Shown: positions 20,583 through 32,842 of the stretch, piece by piece
How the letters are laid out: every line of letters begins with the position of its first letter
Numbering within the stretch: the first letter of the stretch is position 1
Origin: Hirsutella rhossiliensis
Lineage: Eukaryota; Ascomycota; Sordariomycetes; Hypocreales; Ophiocordycipitaceae
Assembly: GCF_020360975.1 (NCBI RefSeq)
Contig: NW_025408676.1
Span: 2,728,001-2,792,000 of the forward strand
Length of the DNA: 64,000 nucleotides
Direction: 5' to 3'
Made by a program: the position numbers and the translations under genes
Notes under the pieces: generated by a model
The model's database searches: none
What the model was told of the DNA's origin: nothing
Seen by the model: the letters and a program-made list of their open reading frames with translations, nothing else

Positions 20583-22437
20583 CTATCTATTACACGTACG
20601 GGCAGTGTGTTCAAAAGACCTGCACTTACTACACCGTGGTGGTGCACGCTGTCTTGGGACACTCAGCTCTTCTATAAGTCGTTGGTCCCGCTCCTTCTTC
20701 CCGCCGTCGCTTGGCCCGCTCATCTTCCTTTGCTCTCTGTTTCTTGACCCGCTCCTCTTCCTTTTCTCGCCGTAGCTTGAACCATTCCTCGTTCTCTTGT
20801 CGCCGTCGCTCGGCCGCTCTTCTCCTTCTTGTCGTCGCTTGGCCCGCTCCTCGTCCTTCTCTCGCCGGCGCTTAGTCCTCTCCTCTTCTTCCACTCTCCG
20901 TCGCTTAACCCGCTCTTCTTCTTCTTCTCTCCGTTGCTTTATCCTAACCGTGCCCTCTGCAACCGATAGAGTACCGCCGTCGCCAATGTATTCACGGCGC
21001 TGTTCTTTCTCTGCTTTCGCCGCTGGTTTTCTGACCGAAGTTGCCGGTTTTCGTCGGCAAGGAGGGCGGCGCTGTGCATGGCCATTTGACATCCTTTGAT
21101 AAGCTGGTTGATAGCTTGTGAAACTGGCGAGTCTGTATTTTGTGGCCGGCGTTGAAGAAGCCTTTCGGCGTGAGTGGTAAGCTGGTTGACGTTATGCGGA
21201 GTCTTGGCTGCTTCCAGGCTCTTGTTGGGACTTGGAGTATTCTTGTCGCCGTGATCGTTACCGACTTTGTCAACCTGAACTTGTAACCGCGATAATACTC
21301 TGTTTGGGTCAAACGGAAAAAGGCCTGTTGCCATAAATCCGCTTCGGATATTCGACGGCGAAAGTGCTTGTCGGCGAGCGTCTAAGTACATGGGAAGGAA
21401 GTCCTGCTTGTCGATATGATGGATCCCAGCGAGCATTTTCTCTTGAACCTTTCGGCCGTATATGGTTTTCAACGGCGAAAAGCACCCGACATCAAGAGGC
21501 TGCAAGAGATGTGAGGAATGTGCAGGCATTTGGAGTACTACGATGGAATTGGCCGTACAGTACTTGTCAAATTCCGGCGTGACGTGACTGCCGTGCCCGT
21601 CGAGAATAAGAAGTCGATGCGTACCAACCGTACGGCGCCGTGTATTCGGATCAAAGACTTCCTTTAACCAATTCAAAGCAAGGTCGTCGGAAGTCCAGCC
21701 ATTCTCACTAACGGCGATATGCCAGTCATCGGGCACTCCTGATTCGTACCAGCTTGCTTGGTGTAACTTGCCCTGGAAGATAACCTTCGCCGGTAAAGCC
21801 CAACCTTGGCAGTTGATAGACTCGATCACAGTAACCCATTCTCGATTTCCAGGCTGCGTGAGTACTGCCCGACCTCGCCGGTCAGACCGGGTAAGGACTC
21901 TCGCCGTTGCAGCGACTCCCATTTGAAACCCCGTCTCATCAAAGTTATAGACATCCTCGTCAAGAATCCCCATTTCTGTTTCGTCGCCGCGACTCGATCG
22001 TACCATCCTTGGATCTTTTGGGGTCTTCGCATTTGGCTCGTTGGTAGTCGTATCGGCGAGTACTTTGCCTTGATTTCGCCGTGGCGGCCAACAAACTTCC
22101 GCACCCAGTTTTCCCCGACAGGATCTTTGCCTCGCTCGGAAAGCAATAAGTTGGCCATCCGACGAGTGTAAGCCACTGTCGGCGGCATCCCTCGCTCGTC
22201 CATCGACAAGATCCATTGTACCAGGGCAGTCTCTTCCGTCGCCGTCAACTTCAGGTTGTTCATCTGAGCGTCGCGTCGGCGAATGACACCGCGCAGTCGA
22301 TCAGATACTGTCGATTGAGGGACGTCGTATGCGGCCGCAGCCTTGCGGGTACTTTTGAATTGGCCCTGCTGATAGGCCCTGACGGCGAGCAGGACCCGTT
22401 CTTCGCGTGGAACCGATTGGTCTCCCGTTGCCGTCAT
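20583..22437 (-). pseudogene. DDE transposase with CENP-B/Tc5-type N-terminus, split by two frameshifts
   Basis: Three frames together make up a pogo/Fot1-like transposase. Frame 1 (from 22437) holds the psq/HTH_Tnp_Tc5 DNA-binding region: RKAAAAYDVPQSTVSDRLRG, then ENWVRKFVGRH. At the G run 21968-21971 one base appears to be missing. Frame 2 then carries the catalytic core: first Asp in VYNFDETGF, second in LLILDGHGSH, third in LLQPLDVGCFSPLK. A second shift near 21000-21015 leads to frame 3, which encodes a charged coiled-coil tail (repeats of RVKRRRVEEEER type, encoded by degenerate tandem repeats at about 20690-20935) and a C-terminal zinc knuckle CSKCRSFEHTARTC before the stop at 20583. 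All catalytic residues are intact, but the frameshifts should abolish a full-length product. The shifts could be sequencing errors, but two in one ORF argue for decay. Confidence 0.88.
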
Positions 22438-22489
22438 AGTGCTCGGTTTGTCTTGCCATAAGTGTGGGTCGCCGCGTGGAGACTTTTTC

Positions 22490-22531
22490 TGACCGAGTAG
22501 GGGGTCTGACCGGGAAGGGGGTGGATTACGT
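22490..22531 (-). repeat. Right terminal inverted repeat of the transposon
   Basis: 42 bp, exact reverse complement of 20445-20486, followed by the TA duplication at 22532-22533. Confidence 0.93.
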
Positions 22532-22533
22532 TA

Positions 22534-22913
22534 CCCCATGCACGTGCTCATCCACTACCTACCAGGAACGGAGTACCCAGCAAAGGCATCATTTCTTTGC
22601 TCGCATCTACATCGAGCAACACCGACTTTTTAGTCAACAGCTACCATCACCGCCGTGCCGACGCCCTTCACCCTTCCCTCGCTCACAGCAACCTCTTGCT
22701 GCTGCCGGAGACGTTACCGGCTCACCAGGTCGCTCATTGATCAGCCTCGATCCCCGTGAAACGCCTCCGGCAGCCAAAAGCAGCAGCTTCTTCTCCCCCT
22801 GCATCTTTCTGCTCTCATCCGAGCTTCAGCACCACCCTCTCCTAAACATCTCTTCTTCTTCGGCCTCGGCCTCCCCTTGTTCCGCAGCTCTTCCCCTCGA
22901 TCCCGCCGACAAA
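22534..22913 (+). promoter_or_regulatory. PAP1: PAP1 promoter/leader, truncated by the transposon insertion
   Basis: A 380-bp stretch from the transposon's right end to the PAP1 ATG. It contains CT-rich leader sequence (about 22780-22880). Any PAP1 promoter elements further upstream have been displaced by 2.1 kb of transposon. Confidence 0.5.
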
Positions 22914-24989
<2,076 letters not shown>

Positions 24990-25667
24990 ACGCCGTGCCT
25001 GGTCCGCTCGAGCCGACAGTTTGGAAACCTTTTTTGACAGGCGCTCGACGGTGCTATCTGCTCTTCCAAGGAGCGGCTTGGACAAGGCTCGATCCCATCA
25101 GGAGCCCCCTAGTACCCCGCTCCCCGCCTACTGACAAGCAGAGTTTTGACGCAGTTTGCCTCGACACGGCTGGACGATGAAGCGTCGATGTTCGTGGCCC
25201 ATGTCCTGATTTGCCAAGTGGCCACTACCTGGCTGTCACCAGCTGACCGTATGGTGACGACAGGACGTTGTCGGCGACCCGCAGATGGTGAGCAAATCCG
25301 GTGATGAAATCTGCGAAGCCTCGCAATATACACGCGAGCCCTAGTCTGGATGGGCCGTGACTGTGGTCGTGGGCCTCAGCGGTTGACTTTTCTTGCAGAT
25401 GCCGACGGAAGCCCAATCCCCTTCATTCGGGGCTATATATAGAAGATTTGGCCTTGGTAGGCGACTAATAGATGTGTAATTTTCCATATCTGTCTCGACA
25501 GAAGGGCCCCTGCCGTCTGTCACCGGACGACGGTCTCATGCGCAAGTAGTGGACGTCTTATCTGTTGTTTATTACGAGATGCATTTGTGTTTCACTCATC
25601 GTCTGCCGCAACCAGGCTCGGCGGCAGACGGAGAGGCGTAACAGTCGACCTCTTCGGGTTCGTGGTG
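24990..25667. other. Convergent 3' intergenic region PAP1 / DML1
   Basis: A 678-bp gap between two stop codons. It contains AT-rich stretches near 25430-25490 that could be 3'-UTR sequence. No gene is supported. Confidence 0.4.
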
Positions 25668-27322
25668 TCAGAGGTCGTCGTCGCCCTCGTCGCTGCCGCT
25701 GGACCAGCCATCTTGGTAGGCATCGGCAATGTCCATGAGACCGCTGCTGAGCGCCTCCCGGTCTTCCAATGTGACGGACCGAGATGTTTGGGACTGTAGC
25801 ATCTTGACCCGTGCCGACATTGAAGAATCGGTGGATAAAACAGCGCGCACTGGAATTGCGGCTTCGTCGGCCGAAGCGTCTGGGAACACCGGCGGGAAGC
25901 TACTTGGTAGGGGGAACAGGAGCGAAGAGGTGTAACTGTAGGGCGAATCAGCTCGAGCTGGGGCGACGAGGTGGACACGAGTGATGGACTTGCCTGCGAA
26001 TGATGGGATCGCCCACACGGTGCCTTGGCTCCCGGCCTGACGCATCCTCGGCCGGGACCTTGTCGTCAACCGTGCCCCGACAGGTGGATAGCTGGCCAAA
26101 GATGCGGCCATGTCCCCCGGGAGCGTTGCCGCAGCCCGGGAAAAACGAGCCCACGTCCAGCGTGTCTGCGTCCGGCTCCAAAGCACGAGCCCCCACCCCC
26201 ATCTTGGCGCCGACCAAGGTCTGCCGCCCGCTCGTGTTGAGGCACTCGGCCATGTCGCTCAGAGAGGTCGGCCGTTGGCCAGGCCCGGCAGCCAGGCGAG
26301 ACGGCAGCGCTGCGCTTTCCATGACAGTGGATAGGAGACCGGACACGTGCCAGGGCGAGCTACGGTCGATGGCGAGGGTGGTTGAAGTCTGAGTGTCGGG
26401 GATCGTGAGGGGCACTACGATGGACGCCATGGAGCAGGATTGGCCCAGGCTCTGGGCCGTGTTGGCTAGGCGCAGTTGGCGCTGCTGGCGCGAGGCATCC
26501 AGCAGGGGCGCCTGGAGACCCCAGACCCAGATGCAGGACTTTGGATACTCGTCGCGCAGGGCCTCAAGGTACGACAAAGCAAAGCCGCCCCAGGCATCGT
26601 CAAGTGTGGTCAGCACCTGGATGCCCTGCATGGCGTCGCACTCCTCGACAAAGGGCCGCCAGTCGCGGTCGACAATGTCGTGCTCCTTGTCGAGGGATCC
26701 AAACAACTCGGCGCCCATGGCGAAGCGCTCAAAGGGCCGGATGGACGAGCCGAGCTCAAAGTCGTAGAGCTGGACGGCCGACCTGGGGTGCAGGTAGACG
26801 CGCGAGAAGTCGGACCAGTAGCGCACCGTCGACGCCGTCGGCCGCTGGGGTTCAGTGTCGGCGTCGAGGCTCTGCTGGTAGGCGCTCGGGCTCACAGCCT
26901 CTTGCTTGTGCACCGCCGGCTGGCCGGACCTGTAGGCAAGCATGAGCGGCAAGCTTCTAACACGGTGATTGCGATGATGGGGGTGGGGCCGCGAAACGTC
27001 CTCTTTCGGTGCAAGCTTGGCAGGGGAAGGGCGAGATAACTTGCCAGAGGGAGTCAGCCGCCGCGCTTGACGTCGAAGCGCCATCGTAAAGAGGATTGAT
27101 CCTTCGGAGGGAGCCAAAGCCACCCTTGAGATCGTAGACGACGGTCCTAGGCAGAAACGTCTCGGTGCCGTCCTGCCCTAAGCCCGGGCGCCAGTGAACA
27201 TTGTGGTCTACCAGAGCCTTCCCCTGGTCGCCGTATGTAAAGTACGACTCCTGTGCGTTCCAAAAGTGCGTTGCCAGGTAGTTGCTGAGATGACCGAGCT
27301 GGAGCGTGACGATTTCGCGCAT
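25668..27322 (-). CDS. DML1: DML1/Misato family protein
   Basis: Three exons on the minus strand (27322-27045, 26929-25994, 25935-25668) give 493 aa. It starts [20 protein letters not shown], the Misato segment II/tubulin-like N-terminus, with [20 protein letters not shown] at about residues 62-80. Then come [25 protein letters not shown] and a long middle region. The C-terminus is [18 protein letters not shown], then [13 protein letters not shown]. Yeast Dml1 is essential and acts in partitioning of mitochondria and mtDNA; Drosophila Misato affects mitochondria and spindle. Both introns seem to be GC-AG: CTG|GCAAGT (27044-26930) and CAG|GCAAGT (25993-25936). Reading through either destroys the frame or hits a stop (PRRPSSS*), and no GT donor restores the conserved junctions. 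The length is normal for the family. Confidence 0.92.
25936..25993 (-). other. GC-AG intron 2 of DML1
   Basis: Donor CGCAG|GCAAGT, acceptor CCCTACAG; 58 nt, phase 2. Splicing gives [15 protein letters not shown]; retention runs into a stop. Confidence 0.85.
26930..27044 (-). other. GC-AG intron 1 of DML1
   Basis: Donor CTG|GCAAGT, acceptor CCTACAG; 115 nt, phase 2. Splicing gives [16 protein letters not shown] site three codons later (CAA|GTTATC) is in the wrong phase. An upstream TTAG acceptor at the same phase is possible and would add residues. Confidence 0.8.
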
Positions 27323-27738
27323 TTTCAGCAGAGGCACGTGGCTCGTGGCCAGTTCACACCCCCCCGCCGGTATCGGGTTTGGTTGAATCGTCACCGAACC
27401 AAGTCCCACGGCTTGCCGGTTAATCCCGTGGAGCAGTGCTCTTTGTCCTCGCCGGCGTTATGTTTAGCCTCGTCTGGTGCGCAGCTTGCGTCAACGAGCG
27501 GCCTCAGCAGGGTGCAGGGTAACTAGCTGTAGCTTCAAATGCGGCCAGAGCTCGGCTTAGCTAATGGACGAAGGGTTCATAACGTCAAGGTCGGCACTCG
27601 GCACTAGTCTCGAGACCCCGCTAACTTGCTTCTCTTAGAGCCAAACAGATGTCGTCATAAATCGCCAAGTGAATTGTTTGGGAAAATGGATCCCACGATG
27701 ATTAGAGAGAGAGAGATCCTGCACAGGCACATACCCCG
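27323..27738. promoter_or_regulatory. Divergent region DML1 / peroxiredoxin-like gene
   Basis: A 416-bp region upstream of DML1 and of the peroxiredoxin-like gene. A CGCTAACTTGCTTCTCTTAG string at 27619-27638 looks like a branch site plus acceptor and could end a leader intron of the plus-strand gene. Confidence 0.4.
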
Positions 27739-28485
27739 GTGACGATCAAATGCCCACAGCAATCTGCAGCAAGCACCGAGTCTGGGACCCAATCTGGATT
27801 CTGGGCCGAGCTCGAGTCGCTCAAGACGCCTACGGCCAAGGACGTTGCGTCTGCACCCAAGATCGGAGATCAAGCGCCGTCCACGACCCTGCTGAACCCG
27901 CCGGACGGACGCAAGACCATCGTGCTCTTCCTCCGTCACTGTGGGTGCCTGTGTAAGCCCGCGCCCAGGCCCCTGGCCTGTGGCTCCGAGACCTCCAGAC
28001 CGCCACCGGGGGGGTAGCATCGAGTGAGCAACGTCTCCCGCCCGCTGGCGTCTCTCTCCAGTCGCAGAGAAGACGTTCAAGACCCTGGCCACCTTCTCCG
28101 AAAAGCACAAGGATGCCCATTGCGTCGCCGTGTCGCAGTCTTCCGCCCAAGCCACGGAGCGATGGGTCCCCCAAGTCGGGGGCGCATGGAACACCGGCAT
28201 CGTCGACGAGGGCCGCGACCTCTACGCAAAGTGGGGTCTCGGTATCTCTAGTACCTGGCACATGTTGAAATCGGTTGCCCTCTACTCAGTCTACCGTCTC
28301 GGCACAGACCAAGTATCTGGAATCGACCCACCGAGAGCAGGACTCGTTGGCAGACAAGCGGTGCCTTTGCCATCGATGAGACAGGCATCGTGCGCTGGGC
28401 TCATGTATCCAAAGCTGCCGATGACATGCCAAATTTCGACGCTGCTCTCGTGGCGCTTGGACTGAACCCCAATGAGTCGACTTGA
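27739..28485 (+). pseudogene. AhpC/TSA (peroxiredoxin-like, AAED1/PRXL2 type) gene with a frameshift
   Basis: Exon 1 (uncertain start, coding from about 27739-27760 to 27952) and exon 2 (28062-28485) encode a thioredoxin-fold protein. PKIGDQAPSTTLL and IVLFLRHCGC lead into FAEKTFKTLATFSEKHKD across a GT-AG intron (27953-28061). Then come DLYAKWGLGISSTWHML, LYSVYRLGTDQ and, in another frame, IWNRPTES, RWQTSGAFAIDETGIVRWAH and SKAADDMPNF before a TGA. The conserved text jumps by one base at 28310-28314, so a single-base deletion (or assembly error) has occurred. Nothing suggests an intron: the skipped part is itself conserved. No in-frame ATG opens exon 1; the first frame codon available is GTG, and a nearby ATG (27649) is followed at once by a stop, so the 5' end also looks damaged or needs an unseen leader exon. 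Intact members are small redox proteins of unclear substrate. Confidence 0.72.
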
Positions 28486-28852
28486 GCATGAACTCGTAGT
28501 GGGTTCAAGGATAGCGAAATAACGATGAAACCAAGATTTTGCCGGCTGATTACCACGAAGTCAATCGTGCCAACACTGGCATTGAGCTCGAGGAAGTCCC
28601 AAAGGCGGAAATGATTCAAGCGCGGCGGCTGCAGCGTAGCTGAGGCAGAATGGTATTATTTGTAAGAGGCTGAAAGATTAACCAGCGAACGGGACAGTGC
28701 TGCACTCCGCGAATGTGTTGGCTGTCGGCGTACTGAGAATCTCAATCAAGATATGCATCTGGTGTACTTCAAGGGCGTGTGTACGCAGGAGTTTGAAACA
28801 CTGCACAATGGCTCGAATCCGCGTCGCAGCGCACAGGCTACCTAGTGACTGA
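28486..28852. other. Convergent 3' intergenic region
   Basis: A 367-bp gap between the peroxiredoxin-like gene (plus) and the septin-like gene (minus). Nothing coding is seen. Confidence 0.4.
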
Positions 28853-30852
28853 TCAAAACCTGATCAGGCACCACGACGGAGGCAAGCCTGCGTCCCAGTG
28901 GCGTGCTATCTCCGGGCGGATGAGCCACATGGCAATGCAGCCGAAAACGCCCAGGCTGCTCATCAGCTCCAAGGTCAGCCTCCCGCCGTGCTTGATTCGA
29001 CTGCCCAGCTCCAACAATCCCAGCGGATCTTGATGGTTCGCGTTGACCGGCTCGGCGTTGGTCTGCTCTTGGCCCAGCCCCGTATAAGGCCCTGTCTTGG
29101 CCAAAGGCATATCAAAGCCGCGCTTAGGGTCCAGTACCTGTGGCGCTCGATCAGTTCTTTCCGCCTTTAAACTTTGCTGTAGGCTCTCTGCCCAACTCGA
29201 GAGCTCCACCCGCTCCCATTGCCGCCGCTCAAAGTATAGGTTCGTCCCGGTATGAGGCACAAGGGCTCCGCCAGTACTAAGGCACCGGGAAGTCAAGGCG
29301 AACTGAGATGTGCTATCGAGAAGCTGCCGCCGACGCCAGCTCACAGACTTGAGAGCAGCAGAGTACCGGAGCCGGGAGCTTCCATCGAGAGAAAAGATGC
29401 GGTCGATGAGCTCCTCAAGGTCTGTTGAAACCTGTGACTGTAGAATCTCAAAACTCATGTGAATGCTGGCATCCGTCGCACGGCAATCAGCTTCGGTCGT
29501 ACTCGAGACTGCGTATATGCTCGACGTGTTCTGTGCCGATTCGGGTCTGGCAAAAGAGAACCATTCAAGACCTTGGTCGCTCAACATGTTGACAAGCCTG
29601 TCCTTGGATAGCGCTAAATCCTCGCATGCCAATTCATCTGCCCTTGCAAGCAGTGGAATGACATTTGTTATCTTCTGCAGACTTTTGATGCATCTGATGT
29701 CAGCCGGGTTCGGACCTGGGGCTCGTGTTAATATCGAAGATCTGTGAGGTTCTGAACCCTGCTGCACGCACCCGTAAAGGGCACCATATAGAGCACGACA
29801 TGAACAATCGGCCCGGCCCCGCCGCTTAGAAGATGGAACAAGTCTTCATCTTCTATTGGCCTTTCGCAGAGCCGCAATAGCTGTGTCTGAACATATCGAT
29901 CTGCCTGTTTGGGGCCAAGAATACGTTAGCTGGCATCGAGAGCGCGCCTCCGAACTTGACTCGCCTCGGTATTATTTGGAAGCGCTGGACAATCGAGGAA
30001 ACACAGGTTCCTGTCCAAAATGTCGTGTGTCAGGGATTGCCTCCGTCTCTTGGCGTACGCGACAGGCTCGGAACTCGCTCGCCACCAAGGATCAGGTCGA
30101 GTGCTGGCGTATATCTCCCTGATTTTGCCAGCCGAGCACGACTCGAGAGGGTCCATGTGCACAATGTGTTGACAATTCTGTCCCAGGGCCTGGATGAGTG
30201 ATGTTTTGCCAATGCCTACTCGGTTAATTAGCAACACTGCGTCGGAGTTGTCCAAGGGTGGACATTATGCACCTGCTCGACCTGCCACCAGCAACCTGAG
30301 CCTTCCCATCGATTTGCCCACGTCTGAAAAGGACCGACGGCCGGGGACCGTAAGACTGGGCATCACCAGCTGCGGAACTGTGCTTCCAGCCATGCTGGCG
30401 GCAGGACCTCGGCGCGGCGCTCGACTGGGAGAAACCGCGGCGGAGCCAGCCGAGGAGGCATTGGGGTTTTCCGAAAGAGAGCAGCTTGATGAGATATCGG
30501 GAGATGATGGGCCGCTGATGGCAGACCGAGGGCCCAGCGCACCGGCCGGAATGGGCGTTGGAGGCTGCGAGATGGCGTAATCCATGTCGGAAAAGGAGGC
30601 AAGGGAAGCCGGCTGTGGTCGGCGCGCAGAACGATCGGACAGGGGTAAGCTGGACACCCGGCTCAGATCGTAAACTTGGGCTTTGGCACGAGGATCCAGT
30701 TCGGGAGAAGAAGCGAGTGAATCGAGGCCGGCCTCGGTGGTGATGAAGCAACTTAATGGTGCGACTGGCGGGTTGGGAGGCAAGACATCGGGGTCGGCAC
30801 GCGCGAAGCCTCGGGTGGCCGATGCGTCCACCGGGGTGGGGACTGGCCTCAT
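28853..30852 (-). CDS. Septin-like GTPase with C-terminal transmembrane segment
   Basis: Four exons on the minus strand (30852-30273, 30218-29956, 29904-29772, 29715-28853) give 612 aa. Residues 1-180 are Ser/Pro-rich and disordered. KSMGRLRLLVAGRAVGIGKTS brings the P-loop (G1, residues about 191-199, split by intron 1). FLDCPALP stands where septins have the G3 DTPG motif. HVVLYMVPFTGPNPADIRCI and TNVIPLLARAD (G4, AKAD-like) follow, typical of septin G domains. The C-terminal 250 residues diverge from septins and end with one hydrophobic stretch (ELMSSLGVFGCIAMWLIRP, about residues 575-593). Introns are 54, 51 and 56 nt with clear GCTAAC/ATTAAC branches. The degenerate G3 suggests altered or absent GTP hydrolysis. 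I place it among fungal septin-like G proteins outside the core Cdc3/10/11/12 set. It shares a 606-bp divergent promoter with the PHO85 gene. Confidence 0.8.
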
Positions 30853-31458
30853 CCCGGGAGAGAGAAGCACCTGGGTGAAGTGTCGACAGGAGAGCAACGA
30901 TGCGAGAGAGAGCCTGGGCGATGGTTAGGCCAAGTTGGAAGGGCCGTCACGAGCTCCTGGTGGCGTGTCGTTGTGCTGTGTCACTGACACGATGCCCACT
31001 TGGAGGAGGGACCTACTGCTAGTACATGTCCGGGCGGCTGGGCGCTACTTGGCGATGCGAGGAGATCAAGTGCCTAAGCAAGTCCCTTTCTCTCTGCCGC
31101 GGTGGGGCGTCAGAGGTATCGTGGTGTCGTAGGAGCCGTTTCGCTGGAACAGGTGTACGATTTACAGCACGTACTGTACATGCATGTACCTGAGGTCACT
31201 GTGACTCCCTGGCGGACATCATCTACCCCGCACCGTGCGCTCCCAGCTTTAGAGGGATCAGCGCGCCCCGCCTCCCCGTTTAGCGCATGAGAAAGCCGCC
31301 CTTATGATGCACAGTGGCTTCGCGGGGCGCTGTCCCTCTCCTGACGTCTCCCTTGTTGGTTTGCTGAATGGCTTTGTCGAGGGCCGGTTTCCAAGGGATT
31401 TGACGTAAATCTCTCTACACCCGACGACTCAACGCGCTTCCTCATCCCGGCTCTCATC
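30853..31458. promoter_or_regulatory. Divergent promoter: septin-like gene / PHO85
   Basis: A 606-bp region between two ATGs. A palindrome-rich cluster GTACTGTACATGCATGTACC occurs at about 31171-31190. No gene is seen. Confidence 0.45.
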
Positions 31459-32510
31459 ATGGACGGTAAAAGACACCCCAGCTCGTTCCAGCAGCTGGAG
31501 AAGCTGGGCGAGGGTACATATGCGACAGTGAGAGCCCCCTCGTGTGTCTGCAGAAGTGATGCGACTGACACTGTTGCTCGTAGGTATTCAAGGGTCGGAA
31601 TCGCCAGACGGGCGAACTTGTCGCACTCAAAGAGATCCACCTTGACTCGGAAGAAGGCACGCCGTCGACTGCCATCCGCGAAATCTCCCTTATGAAGGAG
31701 CTCAAGCACGAGAACATTGTCGCCCTCCACGATGTCATCCACACCGAGAACAAGCTGATGCTCGTCTTCGAGTACATGGACGGAGACCTCAAGAGGTACA
31801 TGGATACCCACGGCGAACGCGGAGCCCTGAAGCCCGCCACCATCAAGTCCTTCATGTACCAGCTGCTCAAGGGTATCGACTTTTGCCACCAGAATAGGGT
31901 GCTGCACCGCGACCTGAAGCCCCAGAATCTTCTCATCAACAGCAAGGGGCTCTTGAAGCTGGGCGATTTCGGTCTGGCACGCGCCTTTGGGATTCCCGTC
32001 AACACCTTCTCCAACGAGGTCGTGACCCTGTGGTACCGAGCCCCGGATGTCCTCCTGGGCAGCAGAACATACAACACGAGCATCGACATCTGGTCTGCCG
32101 GCTGCATCATGGCCGAGATGTACACGGGCAGGCCTCTCTTCCCCGGAACCACCAACGAGGACCAGATCATCCGCATCTTCCGCATCATGGGCACACCCAC
32201 TGAGCGGACTTGGCCGGGCATTACGCAATATCCCGAATACAAGCCCACGTTCCAAATGTACGCAACGCAGGACTTGCGCAACATCCTCCACGCCATTGAT
32301 CCTACCGGCATCGATCTGCTCCAGAGAATGCTCCAGCTGCGGCCCGAACTGCGAATAAGTGCGCACGACGCTCTGCAACACCCCTGGTTCAGCGACATTG
32401 TGCTACATCAGCAACAGCAGCAGCAGCAGCAGCAACAACAACAGGTTCTGCATGCTCAAGCGCGAGCTTATCAGCAGGGTGTTGCCGCCCAAAACTTTGA
32501 CAACTACTAG
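31459..32510 (+). CDS. PHO85: Cyclin-dependent kinase of the Pho85/PhoA/CDK5 type
   Basis: Two exons, 31459-31527 and 31584-32510, give 331 aa. The glycine loop [11 protein letters not shown] is split by the 56-nt intron (GTGAGA...CGTAG, phase 0). Kinase landmarks follow: [20 protein letters not shown] (catalytic Lys and the PSTAIRE-like cyclin helix), [17 protein letters not shown] and a T-loop [15 protein letters not shown]. These mark it as the Pho85 branch of CDKs, which pairs with PCL/Pho80 cyclins to control phosphate signalling, glycogen and polarity. A 12-residue polyglutamine tract sits near residue 298-309, encoded by CAG/CAA at 32409-32444, followed by [11 protein letters not shown]. 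The extension beyond the kinase domain is typical of filamentous fungi. It converges with TAZ1. Confidence 0.95.
32409..32444 (+). repeat. CAG/CAA trinucleotide repeat in PHO85
   Basis: Twelve glutamine codons (CAG with interspersed CAA), including six consecutive CAG. A likely length-polymorphic site. Confidence 0.9.
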
Positions 32511-32842
32511 ATGTAGTTGGTAATCTTGCCTGTGGCTAGATGTCGGTTGGTTGGGCTAAGGGCGACCTATTCTATTGCGATGGGTGGCTCTCTGTTTCGC
32601 GGTTGGTACAGGGCTTTCTTTGGGAAACAGCGATGTTTGTTTGCTTGTTCTGGTCCGGGTTTGTTAAGGGAGTTGAGGCTCAGCATGTTAATGCTAGACG
32701 GGGAGAAGCGTGCATCGTGATCACGGGCGCTCGATGCTAAGAATTTGATCACGTCAATCAAGCGTGGATAGTGGACAGTGAAATACCAACACACGATGAG
32801 ATATTGTGATGGCCTCCCATTACTAGAACCCTGCTTCGGCGA
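32511..32842. other. Convergent 3' intergenic region PHO85 / TAZ1
   Basis: A 332-bp gap between stop codons, holding both 3' UTRs. Nothing else is seen. Confidence 0.4.

Larger units (their letters stand above)
20443..22533 (-). mobile_element. Fot1/pogo-type (Tc1-mariner superfamily) DNA transposon, degenerate copy with TA duplication
   Basis: The element proper spans 20445-22531 (2087 bp). It is bounded by identical 42-bp inverted repeats beginning ACGTAATCCACC and flanked on both sides by TA (20443-20444 and 22532-22533), the target-site duplication expected for this superfamily. The single transposase gene lies on the minus strand (20583-22437) and has two frameshifts. The perfect terminal repeats and lack of stop codons within each frame suggest a recent insertion. 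There is no sign of repeat-induced point mutation, which would have seeded TAA/TAG stops. Such a copy could still be moved in trans by an intact relative. It lies 1.24 kb from FKH2 and 381 bp upstream of PAP1. Confidence 0.92.

Noticed and set aside
20445..22531. Repeat-induced point mutation in the transposon
   Set aside because: The frames lack the TAA/TAG stops and AT bias that RIP produces; the damage is by frameshift.
28300..28330. Programmed ribosomal frameshift in the peroxiredoxin-like gene
   Set aside because: No slippery heptamer at the shift point and no such mechanism known for the family; deletion or error is simpler.
31302..32381. 359-codon minus-strand frame over PHO85
   Set aside because: Antisense shadow of the kinase exon; the plus strand has all kinase motifs.
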